A DNA stretch of 64,000 nucleotides from Synergistaceae bacterium (GTDB lineage Bacteria > Synergistota > Synergistia > Synergistales > Synergistaceae). Each line of letters opens with the position of its first letter. The first letter of the stretch is position 1. The position numbers and the translations under genes are program-made. Shown piece after piece: positions 27,072 to 35,772 of the stretch. The notes under the pieces were generated by a model, which was not told the origin of the DNA, made no database searches, and saw nothing but the letters and a program-made list of their open reading frames with translations. The DNA is taken from contig JAISZL010000098.1 of assembly GCA_031269245.1 (NCBI GenBank), positions 1 to 64,000 of the forward strand. Reading direction: 5' to 3'.

Positions 27072-29767
27072 TCGTGAAAACCTTTTGCCTCGAGAGAAGC
27101 AAGTACCTGAAAATCGGGCGTGAAGACGGAGCCGTTTTTACGCTCCGAAGCGGAAACATAGAGGTGTACGCCTGCACGCCTGAGAGACGAGGCGATTATC
27201 AAAAGGTTTTTCTCGCCGAGCTCGCGCCAGGGGAGGCTTTTTTGCCAACGGATGGAGTCTCGCGGTTTGAATTTTTCGTGTTTGCGGTCTCCGATGCCGA
27301 AATAGACGCCTCTTTTCATGAGGATGGAGAGGTCATGCCGTCCTTGGTTTTGGGGTGGTTCAAAAAATTGGCGGAGTTGCCATGGGTAAAAGAACTTGCC
27401 GTTACGAACGAGGAAGTCCTCTCGAAATGGAGCGGCGGAAAGATTTTCGCCGACGCGGACCGCGAGATGGAAAGCGCCAGAAGAACGCTGGACGGGCACT
27501 TGGATATCCTCCAGGATGTCATAGCGAATCATTTGAAATCGCTGGAATACAATATAGAGATAAAGAGGAAAAAACGCCTCATACAAAACGAAAAGACGTT
27601 GTCCTCCTCAATGGGCAACCTTTTAAGGACGGAATTCAAGTCGATCGAAACGATGGAGGAATCGAGCGGAGCGGATGATCCCTCGCTCTTCGCTGTGAGA
27701 ATGGCGGCGCGGCATCTAGGCATGCCGCTGGACAACATATCACTGCCTCCCGATATAGCGTCTAAACTCGATCCCATCGACAGAATGAGGCGATTGATAC
27801 GGAAGGGCAATATGCAGGTGCGCCTCGTCAGCCTCTCCCAAAATTGGCATAGAAGCGACGCAGGGGTTCTTTTGGGGTATTTCGGTGAATCCGGCGATGT
27901 TGTCGCGTTGATTCCGGACGACAATAAGAGATATCGCCTCTATTCCCCCGAACATCCGCTTGGGATACGAGTTGACAAAGAGATATCGAAAAAAATAAGG
28001 GACGACGCGTTTCTCTGCTATCCCGGCTTGCCTGCCTCAAAACTCTCCGTTTCGGACGTAATGAACTTCTCTCTGAGAAGCTGCTGGAAAAACGACTTTT
28101 GGACCGTGTTCGTAACGAGCTTTCTGATAGGCGCGCTGGCTATCATTCTGCCCTTAATCACGGAGAGCGTATTCAAAGACATTATACCCATCAACGATCG
28201 CCAAGCTTTGGGAACCGTCGCCCAGGTGATGCTCGTCGCCGGCTTTACCACCGCCATACTTGGCTTCGCTAGGAGCGTAGCCTTTTTGCGCATAAAAAAC
28301 CATGTCCGGACAGCGCTGGAATCGGCCTTATGGTCCAGGCTGCTGAGTTTGCACGCAAGTTTTTTCAGAAATTTCGAGGCCGGCGATCTGGTCAACAGGA
28401 TGCAGGGCGTTGCGGCCATCACCGAATTATTCGGAGAGAGCACGCTTTCGGCAATTTTCAACACAATATTCTCCTTCTGCAGCCTGCTTCTGATGATGTA
28501 TTACAGCGTGAGGCTTACCGTTACAGCCATGGCCGCGTGGACAGTGTACGTCCTCGTATCGGGTTTCTTATATAAAAAGATGATGACCTTTCGGCGCAAG
28601 CGCGTTGAGGCGGCCAACGTATCCTCGGCAAGGACTCTGCAAGTCCTGAATGGGCTTTCGAAATTCAGGTTGCAGGGAGGAGAACCGGCGGCGTTCAATA
28701 TGTGGTCCAAAGCGTTTGGCGAGGAATGGAAGTGGAATCTCAAGATTCGCTGGTATACCAACTTTACGTCCCTGTTCAACGCGATTCAGCCAATCATCAT
28801 GACTATGACCTTTTATTATGCGGCGGTCAAACTTGTGCTTGGAACTCCTGAAGGCACTCCGCCCACGCTTGACTACGCGAAGTTCATGGGCTTTCAGACC
28901 GCTTTCGCCGGGTTTAACGCCACCCTCGTCGCGTTCATACCAGTCGTTGCCGGCATATTCAACGTGAAGCCTTACTTGGAGAACATAAAACCCATTCTCG
29001 AAGCCGAGCCGGAAGTAACCGACGACAAGATAGACGCGGGAGTCCTTTCGGGAGCGATAGAGGTGAAAAACCTTCGCTTTGGGTACACTGCGGACTCTCC
29101 CGTTGTTCTCGACGGCATATCGTTTCAGGTCAAGGCCGGTGAATCAGTCGCCTTAGTTGGCCCGTCCGGCTGCGGGAAATCGACGTTGCTGCGCCTGTTG
29201 CTGGGATTCGAAAAACCGTCGCAGGGTGCCGTTTATTACGACGGTAAAGATTTTTCGACGCTCAACGTTACCTCCGTGAGGTCCCAGATGGGGGTTGTTC
29301 TCCAAAATGGACAGATCTTCGCCGGCGACATTTTCACCAACATAGTCGGATCGTCCCCTCTTACCCTGGACGACGCCTGGGAAGCCGCGAGGATGGTGGG
29401 TCTCGACAGGGACATCGCAAATATGCCGATGGGTATGCACACCGTTATCAGCGAAGGAGCAGGCAACATCTCAGGAGGGCAGCGGCAAAGGATTTTGCTT
29501 GCGCGCAGCATAGCCAACAGGCCAAAGATCGTTATATTGGATGAGGCTACCAGCGCGCTTGACAACACCACTCAGTCCATCGTTACCGAGAGCATGGACA
29601 GGATGAACGCAACGAGGCTGATAGTGGCGCATCGCCTGAGCACTATCAGGAACGCCGACAGGATATTGGTATTTAACGAAGGCAGGATAGCGGAGGAGGG
29701 GAATTTCGACACACTCATGAAGTTGGATGGTCTTTTCGCAAAGCTGGCAAAAAGGCAGCTTGCATGA
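27068..29767 (+). CDS. NHLM-type ABC exporter, second component
   Basis: 899 aa. The N-terminal ~330 residues are soluble and variable, ending in a degenerate peptidase-like segment (SLSQNWHRSDAGVLLGYF...). Membrane helices follow at about 350-610 and an ATPase at about 660-895 with GPSGCGKST, ISGGQRQRI and IVILDEATSALD. No C39 catalytic Cys is present. This is the second of the paired NHLM microcin transporters. Its start overlaps the first transporter by 4 nt, so the two are probably translated together and may form a heterodimer. Confidence 0.93.
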   Translation: MIVKTFCLERSKYLKIGREDGAVFTLRSGNIEVYACTPERRGDYQKVFLAELAPGEAFLPTDGVSRFEFFVFAVSDAEIDASFHEDGEVMPSLVLGWFKKLAELPWVKELAVTNEEVLSKWSGGKIFADADREMESARRTLDGHLDILQDVIANHLKSLEYNIEIKRKKRLIQNEKTLSSSMGNLLRTEFKSIETMEESSGADDPSLFAVRMAARHLGMPLDNISLPPDIASKLDPIDRMRRLIRKGNMQVRLVSLSQNWHRSDAGVLLGYFGESGDVVALIPDDNKRYRLYSPEHPLGIRVDKEISKKIRDDAFLCYPGLPASKLSVSDVMNFSLRSCWKNDFWTVFVTSFLIGALAIILPLITESVFKDIIPINDRQALGTVAQVMLVAGFTTAILGFARSVAFLRIKNHVRTALESALWSRLLSLHASFFRNFEAGDLVNRMQGVAAITELFGESTLSAIFNTIFSFCSLLLMMYYSVRLTVTAMAAWTVYVLVSGFLYKKMMTFRRKRVEAANVSSARTLQVLNGLSKFRLQGGEPAAFNMWSKAFGEEWKWNLKIRWYTNFTSLFNAIQPIIMTMTFYYAAVKLVLGTPEGTPPTLDYAKFMGFQTAFAGFNATLVAFIPVVAGIFNVKPYLENIKPILEAEPEVTDDKIDAGVLSGAIEVKNLRFGYTADSPVVLDGISFQVKAGESVALVGPSGCGKSTLLRLLLGFEKPSQGAVYYDGKDFSTLNVTSVRSQMGVVLQNGQIFAGDIFTNIVGSSPLTLDDAWEAARMVGLDRDIANMPMGMHTVISEGAGNISGGQRQRILLARSIANRPKIVILDEATSALDNTTQSIVTESMDRMNATRLIVAHRLSTIRNADRILVFNEGRIAEEGNFDTLMKLDGLFAKLAKRQLA

Positions 29768-29780
29768 GGAGGAAACGAAA

Positions 29781-30629
29781 ATGACTGAATCTTCCGCGAA
29801 CGAAGCCGCGCTGCAATACTTGGGACATCGTTACGAGGTCACGGAAACTCTGAAATTTCCGCTTCAAGACGAGAATTTCGTCAAGGAATGGGAGGAGTGG
29901 TTCCAATGCCGCTTGTGTTTTCCCGAGGCTATCGAGGAAATTTTAAAAAGCGACAAAACCCGTTGTTGGATCGAGAAAACGGCGGCCGGGGGGATACCTG
30001 TTGCGTATGTTTCGGAGCGGGCATCGTTTGAACGCCTTTATGCGATTTTGGACATGAAAACCGATACATTCAGCCTTCCTGCGTCGGTAAACGCTTTCAC
30101 AGTGCCCGTTAAACTTCCTGAAATGAAGGGGCACCGGATCATCTTACTGAACAAAGCCGGTTACAGTGCGCTCTCGGGAGAGGATGTCGGTATTTCGGAG
30201 AAGGAGTGGGTTGAAAAATCCGCCATAATCCGACTTCACCACGAGTGCTTCCATTATTTTACATTGAGGGCTTTGGGAGGGATGAAGAATCACGCGCTCG
30301 ACGAGGTAGCTGCGGATTGCGCGGGGCAGATTGCCGCGTTCGGGCGTTTCAGCGCTTCGCTTCAGAGGAAATTTTTGGGATTGACCGAGGATGGCGGCGG
30401 CCTAAAAGAGGGAGGACGCCTGTGGTTCTATATGAAAAAGCTTCCGGCGGAATCAGTTCCGATGGTGTGCCGTCATGTAAACGCGGCGCTCGGCGCGCTT
30501 GAATCGTATCTGGATGATAACGGCGCGATGAGAAAAAGCGAGCGCTCTTCAGATCTGGCGGTGAAACTCGCTTCGGCTGGAATTCTCGGGATTGCTACCA
30601 TGGGAAAAGACCGGTCCGGATGCTTGTAA
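29781..30629 (+). CDS. Putative zinc metallopeptidase, RiPP-associated
   Basis: 282 aa from the ATG after GAGGAGG; a longer upstream frame overlaps the exporter gene and is rejected. A HECFH segment (HExxH zinc motif) lies near residue 155, followed about 20 residues later by DEVAADCAG, which supplies a third acidic ligand, the gluzincin-like layout. No signal peptide is seen, so it would act in the cytoplasm. It could trim a leader or cleave a core after C39 processing, or be an immunity-type protein. The family is not recognised; the peptidase call rests on the motif alone. Confidence 0.6.
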   Translation: MTESSANEAALQYLGHRYEVTETLKFPLQDENFVKEWEEWFQCRLCFPEAIEEILKSDKTRCWIEKTAAGGIPVAYVSERASFERLYAILDMKTDTFSLPASVNAFTVPVKLPEMKGHRIILLNKAGYSALSGEDVGISEKEWVEKSAIIRLHHECFHYFTLRALGGMKNHALDEVAADCAGQIAAFGRFSASLQRKFLGLTEDGGGLKEGGRLWFYMKKLPAESVPMVCRHVNAALGALESYLDDNGAMRKSERSSDLAVKLASAGILGIATMGKDRSGCL

Positions 30630-31996
30630 CCATAGCGAAAATCCTTTCGGAACAAGGCATAGATGTAGGGGAGACGCCGTACTCGAACCGCGCGGATATT
30701 CTGAACAGCCCCTTCGAGGCGGGGAATTTTTTCGGCGTTGCCGACGCCAGGAAATATATAAAAAACTTTGCATGTTCGAGCGGTTGTGAAACATTCAAAG
30801 CCAACCTCCAACACGGCAAAAAATACGAAGATCTATCTCTAAAACTTGTAAGGATAGAGGATGAAATCCTAAAACTTCGTGAGTACGGCAAGGAGAAAAA
30901 ACTCTTCGTCAGCAGTACGCTGACCGAGGAGGGAATGTCCCTTATGACCAGAATCCGGGACCTGCGGGGAGAGAAAAGCCACATCTCCAGGGAGCTGGAA
31001 GATCTGAAAGTTTCCTCTGCGGGGCGCGTCAAAAAAATGCTTACATATAAAGGTACCGTTATCTGCGACATGTTTTCGAACATGAGGAAGTTCTTGCCGC
31101 AGATCGGTTCGATCCCAGGCAGAGTAGACCGCATCCCTCTCTTTACAAGAGCCTTTGGAGAACTTTCCGTGAAAATAATCGAGCTTGGCGCGGAAGTTGC
31201 TGTCATAGGGGGTCCCTGCCTTTTTGGAACTGACGAGATGTCGGTTGTCGTGCGCCACGATGACGGAAGCGTTTACAACTTCGACTATAACACCGAGAAG
31301 CATTACAACCGTTTAAACGGGAGCGCAAATATGAGTATGCACCTCATGGGATATGGCGGACATATCGAGAGCGTAAGATTCGAAAACAGAAAGAAGCGAG
31401 TAACCCTTCAGGAGTATGAATCGCTCCGCCTGCCGTTCGAATTTGCGAACGCGCTCCGCGCTCCGCTAGTTATACCTATCCCAGACATGTCATACAAAAA
31501 ATATCTTGAAGCGGTTACGGTAAAACTGGACAGGAAACTGCGCCTCAGCGTAATTGAGTCGTTCGAGAAGGAACTGTATAAGATATCGGATCTCTACCTC
31601 GACGTGATCGGCGAACTCGACGATTTGTTTAAACCTCCTAAGCTCGCCGTCGTTCACGGCAGGGACAAAGAATCTTTGGAGACTTTCTACAGAAGACGCG
31701 CGCCGTATTACGAGCGCTTCGTATCGAGGCATGGGGTAAATGCTTTAAGCAATCAACCGGAAAATATCGAGTCCGTGACGGACTATATTTTTTTCCCGGC
31801 GCTGCCTTTTTATCTATGGGGAATTGGGAATATCCTCCAAGTGGATTCAATGGATGAGGCGGATTCGCTTCGCAAGTGCGCTCAGGCTCACGGAACGTCC
31901 CTGTCCCTTTACGGGGTTCTCTATCCTGAGATGCTTGGAAAGAGCGGGAGGAGCACTATTTTCAACTCGACACTCGAAAACAAGGAATACGCGTAA
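30620..31996 (+). CDS. Unrecognised cluster protein, 458 aa
   Basis: Overlaps the metallopeptidase gene by 10 nt, so the two are likely partners. Visible structure: a short N-terminal segment with one CSSGC pair near residue 53, a charged coiled coil at about 70-135, and a mixed alpha/beta C-terminal two thirds without known motifs. No signal peptide or membrane segment. It may be a scaffold or tailoring component of the export/maturation pathway. I do not recognise a family. Confidence 0.7.
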   Translation: MLVTIAKILSEQGIDVGETPYSNRADILNSPFEAGNFFGVADARKYIKNFACSSGCETFKANLQHGKKYEDLSLKLVRIEDEILKLREYGKEKKLFVSSTLTEEGMSLMTRIRDLRGEKSHISRELEDLKVSSAGRVKKMLTYKGTVICDMFSNMRKFLPQIGSIPGRVDRIPLFTRAFGELSVKIIELGAEVAVIGGPCLFGTDEMSVVVRHDDGSVYNFDYNTEKHYNRLNGSANMSMHLMGYGGHIESVRFENRKKRVTLQEYESLRLPFEFANALRAPLVIPIPDMSYKKYLEAVTVKLDRKLRLSVIESFEKELYKISDLYLDVIGELDDLFKPPKLAVVHGRDKESLETFYRRRAPYYERFVSRHGVNALSNQPENIESVTDYIFFPALPFYLWGIGNILQVDSMDEADSLRKCAQAHGTSLSLYGVLYPEMLGKSGRSTIFNSTLENKEYA

Positions 31997-32022
31997 TGAA
32001 CATGGGCGAGGGAGGACGAGTC

Positions 32023-35000
32023 ATGACGGATAAAAAAATATCGCGTTCTTTCCATAAGATGATAGGGAAGAAAGTCTTTATAGTTGTGACTGCTTTACTC
32101 GTGTCCTCCGCCATTTTATACAATTATTCCCATTTGATGTCGCGGGACCCCTTTGAAAAGGTCGTTTTCTCCAATATCAATACCGCAAAGACGGACTCCT
32201 TTGGAGACACTTACGTTGTTGACAGCGGCAAGACGCGTATCGTCAAGAGAAACGCCGAGGGTTATGCCGAGTACATCATTTACGGCCGCGGGAAAGATAC
32301 GTCAGCAACGTTCTTCGATGCAAGCGATATATCTGTCGAGGATGAGGATTATTTCTACGTTCACGACGTGATTTGGGATGCTACCGGATTGAAGATAAAA
32401 ACTGAGAGAATTTTGGAGTTCAGTAAGGAAAACGGCAGAGCGGAAAGAGTGTTGTACATTGTTGATCGAACCGAAGACGACGCGTCAGCGCCAGGCTCAT
32501 CGTACCTGCAGGCGCTGTCCGGGCTGACCTGCGGCGGCGGGAAGATCTGGTTCGCAAAAAAAGACGTAAACGGTTACGCGGTAATGAGCCTGGCATTGAA
32601 GGAGGGTAAAACTGTCCGCAAAGGCGAAATCCCCGCGGCGGTGAAAGAATATGAATGTGTATACGAGGACGCGGCCAAAAAGATTTTCGATTTTTCGATT
32701 GATCCTGTAAAAAGAAATACTTACTATGTCGATAAGGCTGGGAGTATATCCATCTCGGCGCCCGAAGATGCGCGCTCGATTTTTGTCCCGGTTTCAGGCA
32801 ATAGGGTGAGTGAATTCTCACTGCCATTCCGTATTTCATTCGATGGATCCGATCTTTATTTTACAGATATCGGCAAGCGGGCCATCTTCCGCGTGGACAA
32901 CGAGGGGCGCGCAAGGATTGTAATGGGTGGTTGGAGCGGAGGCGGTTCTTCATGGCCGCCGGTTTACAATTCAATATACGCCAGGGGCGGCATGTTGACG
33001 CTGACCAGCCTCGAATCAGTCGTAGTCAAGAATCTCGCGGATGAGAGCGAGAAATTCAACATCTCCAGCCTGCCTGTCTCACTGGCCGTAATAGTCCAGA
33101 GGACTGGATTGGAGGCGGTTTTTGCGGTCTTTATCGTCTCGGCCTTGATAGCTCTTAAAATGCTGTTTTCCTATCTCTTGAGGAGAAAATTATCTCAAAA
33201 AGAATCAATAGGCTTTTTAATAGTCGCCGCCGCGTTCCTCTTATTTTTCTCAATCGCCCCTAGTATTCTCGGTACGCTGCGATCCGACGTGAAAAACGAG
33301 ACTTTGAACAATCTATCCTATATTATGCAGATATCGCCGGAAATACTGGATTCCGAATCCTTCGCCGCAATTGAAAACCCACAGGATTATGACAGCCCGG
33401 CATATCGTAAATTCACGCAATCACTAAACGCCCTCGTCAGCAGGAAATACAACTGGAACGAAAACAAGTACGGCGTTGCCTATAAGTTCAAGGACAACGT
33501 CCTGTACGTGACAGCCTTTTTAGATGAGTCCATCGGGGCCTTCTCCTCCCCGGTCATGTTCGAAGGATCCGACGCTCAAGAAATCGCGCGGGGCGGTACA
33601 TGGATTACAGATATGGATCTCAAAGATGTGAGCGGAACTTACATATCGCTGACCGGCCCTATCTATGACAAGAGCGGGAACGAAATCATCGGCATCCTCG
33701 AGATGGGGGTTGAATTGAACTCATTGGAGAAAAAGATATACGCGCAGTTCAAGACAATGGCAGTCAAAGCGCTGTTGATCATCTCAATCATGCTCTTTCT
33801 GATGTATGAGGTATTAGAATCGCTCCCCCTGGCGAGCTCGAAAGACAGCTCGGCGGAGCATCGGAGGGCGGAGATGTCCCTGCCGTTCTCTTACGTCCAT
33901 CCACTCACATTTGTCATTTTCCTCGTCTTCAATTTATCGTCCGGTTTTGCCCCAAATTATGCCGAAAAAATGAGCGGGTCGCTCTGGAACCTGCCTCACG
34001 GAGTTTCGTCGGTTTTGCCGCTGTCAGCGGCACAGATCATGCTCGCCGTAGGACCGCTCCTCTGCTCGAAGCTGATCGCGTGGATTGGAATAAAGCGATC
34101 CTTTATGATCGGCGCTTTTTGGGGAGTGTTAGGAGAGGTTCTGAGTGCCCGCGCGGCATCTATTTACACGCTTTTTTGGGGGATGAGCGCGGCTGGATTG
34201 GGAGCCGGTTTTCTATTCACCGCCATCCATGTATACATAGCGTCCATGGAGCATCCGGACGACAGGGAGGCCGGGTTCTCCGCGTTTACGGTCGCCAGCT
34301 TTATAGGAATCAACTGCGGTGTGATGATAGGCGGGGTTGTAGCGGTCAACTTCAGCCAGAGTGCCGTTTTTTATATGGGATCGTTTATGTGGCTGATCGT
34401 GCTGGCTGCCTTCATGTTAATCGTTAAAGAGGGAAAACGGGGAGCAATTCCCACCGAACAGGCTACGCCGACCGTTTCTACTCCGGGAGGGGGCATCTTG
34501 GCTCGTCGTTCGTCCCTTGCCATGCTGGGCTTTTTATTCATGCTGCTCTTTCCCTATTCTCTTTTGAGCGGTTTTTTATATTACTTGATACCTATTTTTG
34601 GAGGAGGCGTTGGTCTGTCGGAGTCAGAGATAAGCCTTGTTTTCGTCCTTTATGGTGTTGGGGTGATGTCAGGCTCCAAGCTGGCCTCGATTATAAGGGA
34701 TACCAATCCGGGCAACCCGAGGAACCTAGTGGCCCCAGTTCTATCTGGAGTCGCGGCCATTGTCCTCTTCGCCGTCGCGCATTCGACGGGCGCGATGTTT
34801 GTCTCAGCATTCATAATAGGCTGCTCAAACAGCGCGGGGGGCGTTTTTTTTCCGCTCTACTTCACCGAGATATCCGTGAGGAGGAATTCCGCCTCCGGTA
34901 CGGAGATGGTGATATATGACTTCATCGAAAGTCTCGGGTATGCGGGAGGTCCCCTAGTTTTCGGCTTGATCCTGAGTTCGGGAAACGTTACATCCGCGTT

Positions 35001-35079
35001 TATCGTCCTGTCGGCGTCGATATTGGCGATCTTCCTGGTTTTTTACCGCGGACAGGCGAGAAGGCTCAAGTCGTATTGA
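32023..35079 (+). CDS. MFS transporter fused to an extracytoplasmic sensor
   Basis: 1018 aa from the ATG with a GGGAGG site (an ATG at 31996 overlaps the previous stop). In order: one membrane anchor (~20-38); a ~320-residue extracytoplasmic region with NHL/propeller-like repeats (such as DLYFTDIGKRAIFRVDNEGR); two helices (~360-415); a second extracytoplasmic ~160-residue domain resembling dCache (VAYKFKDNVLYVTAFLD, ISLTGPIYDKSGNEIIG); one helix (~590); then about 12 MFS helices to the end. It could export a small product, supply substrate or act as a transceptor. The fusion is unlike standard MFS proteins. Confidence 0.75.
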   Translation: MTDKKISRSFHKMIGKKVFIVVTALLVSSAILYNYSHLMSRDPFEKVVFSNINTAKTDSFGDTYVVDSGKTRIVKRNAEGYAEYIIYGRGKDTSATFFDASDISVEDEDYFYVHDVIWDATGLKIKTERILEFSKENGRAERVLYIVDRTEDDASAPGSSYLQALSGLTCGGGKIWFAKKDVNGYAVMSLALKEGKTVRKGEIPAAVKEYECVYEDAAKKIFDFSIDPVKRNTYYVDKAGSISISAPEDARSIFVPVSGNRVSEFSLPFRISFDGSDLYFTDIGKRAIFRVDNEGRARIVMGGWSGGGSSWPPVYNSIYARGGMLTLTSLESVVVKNLADESEKFNISSLPVSLAVIVQRTGLEAVFAVFIVSALIALKMLFSYLLRRKLSQKESIGFLIVAAAFLLFFSIAPSILGTLRSDVKNETLNNLSYIMQISPEILDSESFAAIENPQDYDSPAYRKFTQSLNALVSRKYNWNENKYGVAYKFKDNVLYVTAFLDESIGAFSSPVMFEGSDAQEIARGGTWITDMDLKDVSGTYISLTGPIYDKSGNEIIGILEMGVELNSLEKKIYAQFKTMAVKALLIISIMLFLMYEVLESLPLASSKDSSAEHRRAEMSLPFSYVHPLTFVIFLVFNLSSGFAPNYAEKMSGSLWNLPHGVSSVLPLSAAQIMLAVGPLLCSKLIAWIGIKRSFMIGAFWGVLGEVLSARAASIYTLFWGMSAAGLGAGFLFTAIHVYIASMEHPDDREAGFSAFTVASFIGINCGVMIGGVVAVNFSQSAVFYMGSFMWLIVLAAFMLIVKEGKRGAIPTEQATPTVSTPGGGILARRSSLAMLGFLFMLLFPYSLLSGFLYYLIPIFGGGVGLSESEISLVFVLYGVGVMSGSKLASIIRDTNPGNPRNLVAPVLSGVAAIVLFAVAHSTGAMFVSAFIIGCSNSAGGVFFPLYFTEISVRRNSASGTEMVIYDFIESLGYAGGPLVFGLILSSGNVTSAFIVLSASILAIFLVFYRGQARRLKSY

Positions 35080-35171
35080 TTTAGGCGCGGACAGACCGTG
35101 CCGCAATGGAGAGGGAGGTGAGGCATGAGAGAGTATTGAAGGTCACGAGGGCGCGCTGGTTCCAAAAGATC

Positions 35172-35213
35172 GCACAGCCTGAGGTTGTGCTGGGTGTGCC
35201 GCGATAACGGCAC
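35172..35213 (+). promoter_or_regulatory. Leader hairpins before precursor 1
   Basis: Two adjacent hairpins: GCACA/TGTGC and a perfect GTGCCG/CGGCAC with six-nt loop. No U-tract follows, so they look like RNA stabilising or translation-control structures for the highly needed precursor mRNA. A four-codon mini-ORF (MREY) with a good ribosome site lies ~60 nt upstream, after the MFS-fusion stop. Confidence 0.4.
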
Positions 35214-35246
35214 TAAAACGGCTGAAAACACTAAGGGAGGCCAATC

Positions 35247-35585
35247 ATGAGCAAGTTCTCCGATTTCTACAAGAAGATCACGACCGACAAGGCGCTGGGA
35301 GAGGAGTTCAACTCGATAATAAAAGCGCACAACTTCAAGCCTGGCGCGACGTTTGCCGATTTGGACGACGCCACCATCAAGGACCTCGAACCGCTGGGCA
35401 AGAAAGCCGGCATAGTTTTCACGTTTGAAGAGGTGAAGGCCTTTCTGGCGAGAAAACCTGGCGGCGAGCTGTCAGAGGACGAACTGGAGGCGGTGGCCGG
35501 CGGCAAGGGAAGCGGCGGAAACACTACTAAGACGACGACGTGCGGACAAGTTGGTACGAACCTTGATGTCACAGTTACCCTCTGA
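35247..35585 (+). CDS. Nif11-like RiPP precursor 1
   Basis: 112 aa. The leader (1-86) has the Nif11-like pattern: MSKFSDFYKKI start, a central helical part and the ELSEDELEAVAGG end with the Gly-Gly cleavage pair at 85-86. The 26-residue core is rich in Thr, Gly and Asn, with one Cys and a Lys in the middle of a Thr-rich run (TTKTTTC), and ends in alternating Val/Thr. Its core is unlike those of the other three precursors, and it stands alone next to the GNAT gene, so the core Lys is a candidate acylation site. GGGAGG precedes the ATG. Confidence 0.92.
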   Translation: MSKFSDFYKKITTDKALGEEFNSIIKAHNFKPGATFADLDDATIKDLEPLGKKAGIVFTFEEVKAFLARKPGGELSEDELEAVAGGKGSGGNTTKTTTCGQVGTNLDVTVTL

Positions 35586-35713
35586 TAATTAAATAAATTT
35601 CATCAGTCTTCGGTTTTACCGGCTAAGGCTGCTTGGAAACCGTATTGGGCGGCCAGTCTGAGCGTTAATGCGGTTTATCGCGGTATTTATTTCGGTGAAT
35701 GGGTATTTTCAGC

Positions 35714-35751
35714 GCCGCGCGGGTTCTTGGAGACGCTGGAATCCGCGCGGC
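35714..35751 (+). promoter_or_regulatory. Perfect 9-bp hairpin between precursor 1 and GNAT
   Basis: GCCGCGCGG pairs with CCGCGCGGC across a 20-nt loop, just before the ribosome site of the GNAT gene. Lacking a U-tract it is not a standard terminator. It may protect the precursor 1 mRNA 3' end or lower expression of downstream genes relative to the precursor. Confidence 0.5.
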
Positions 35752-35772
35752 TTGAACAACGGAGGAAACGGT

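Noticed and set aside
35080..35246. Four-codon MREY mini-ORF as a regulatory leader peptide
   Set aside because: It has a good ribosome site but there is no terminator or rare-codon run to make a convincing attenuator; kept only as a note.
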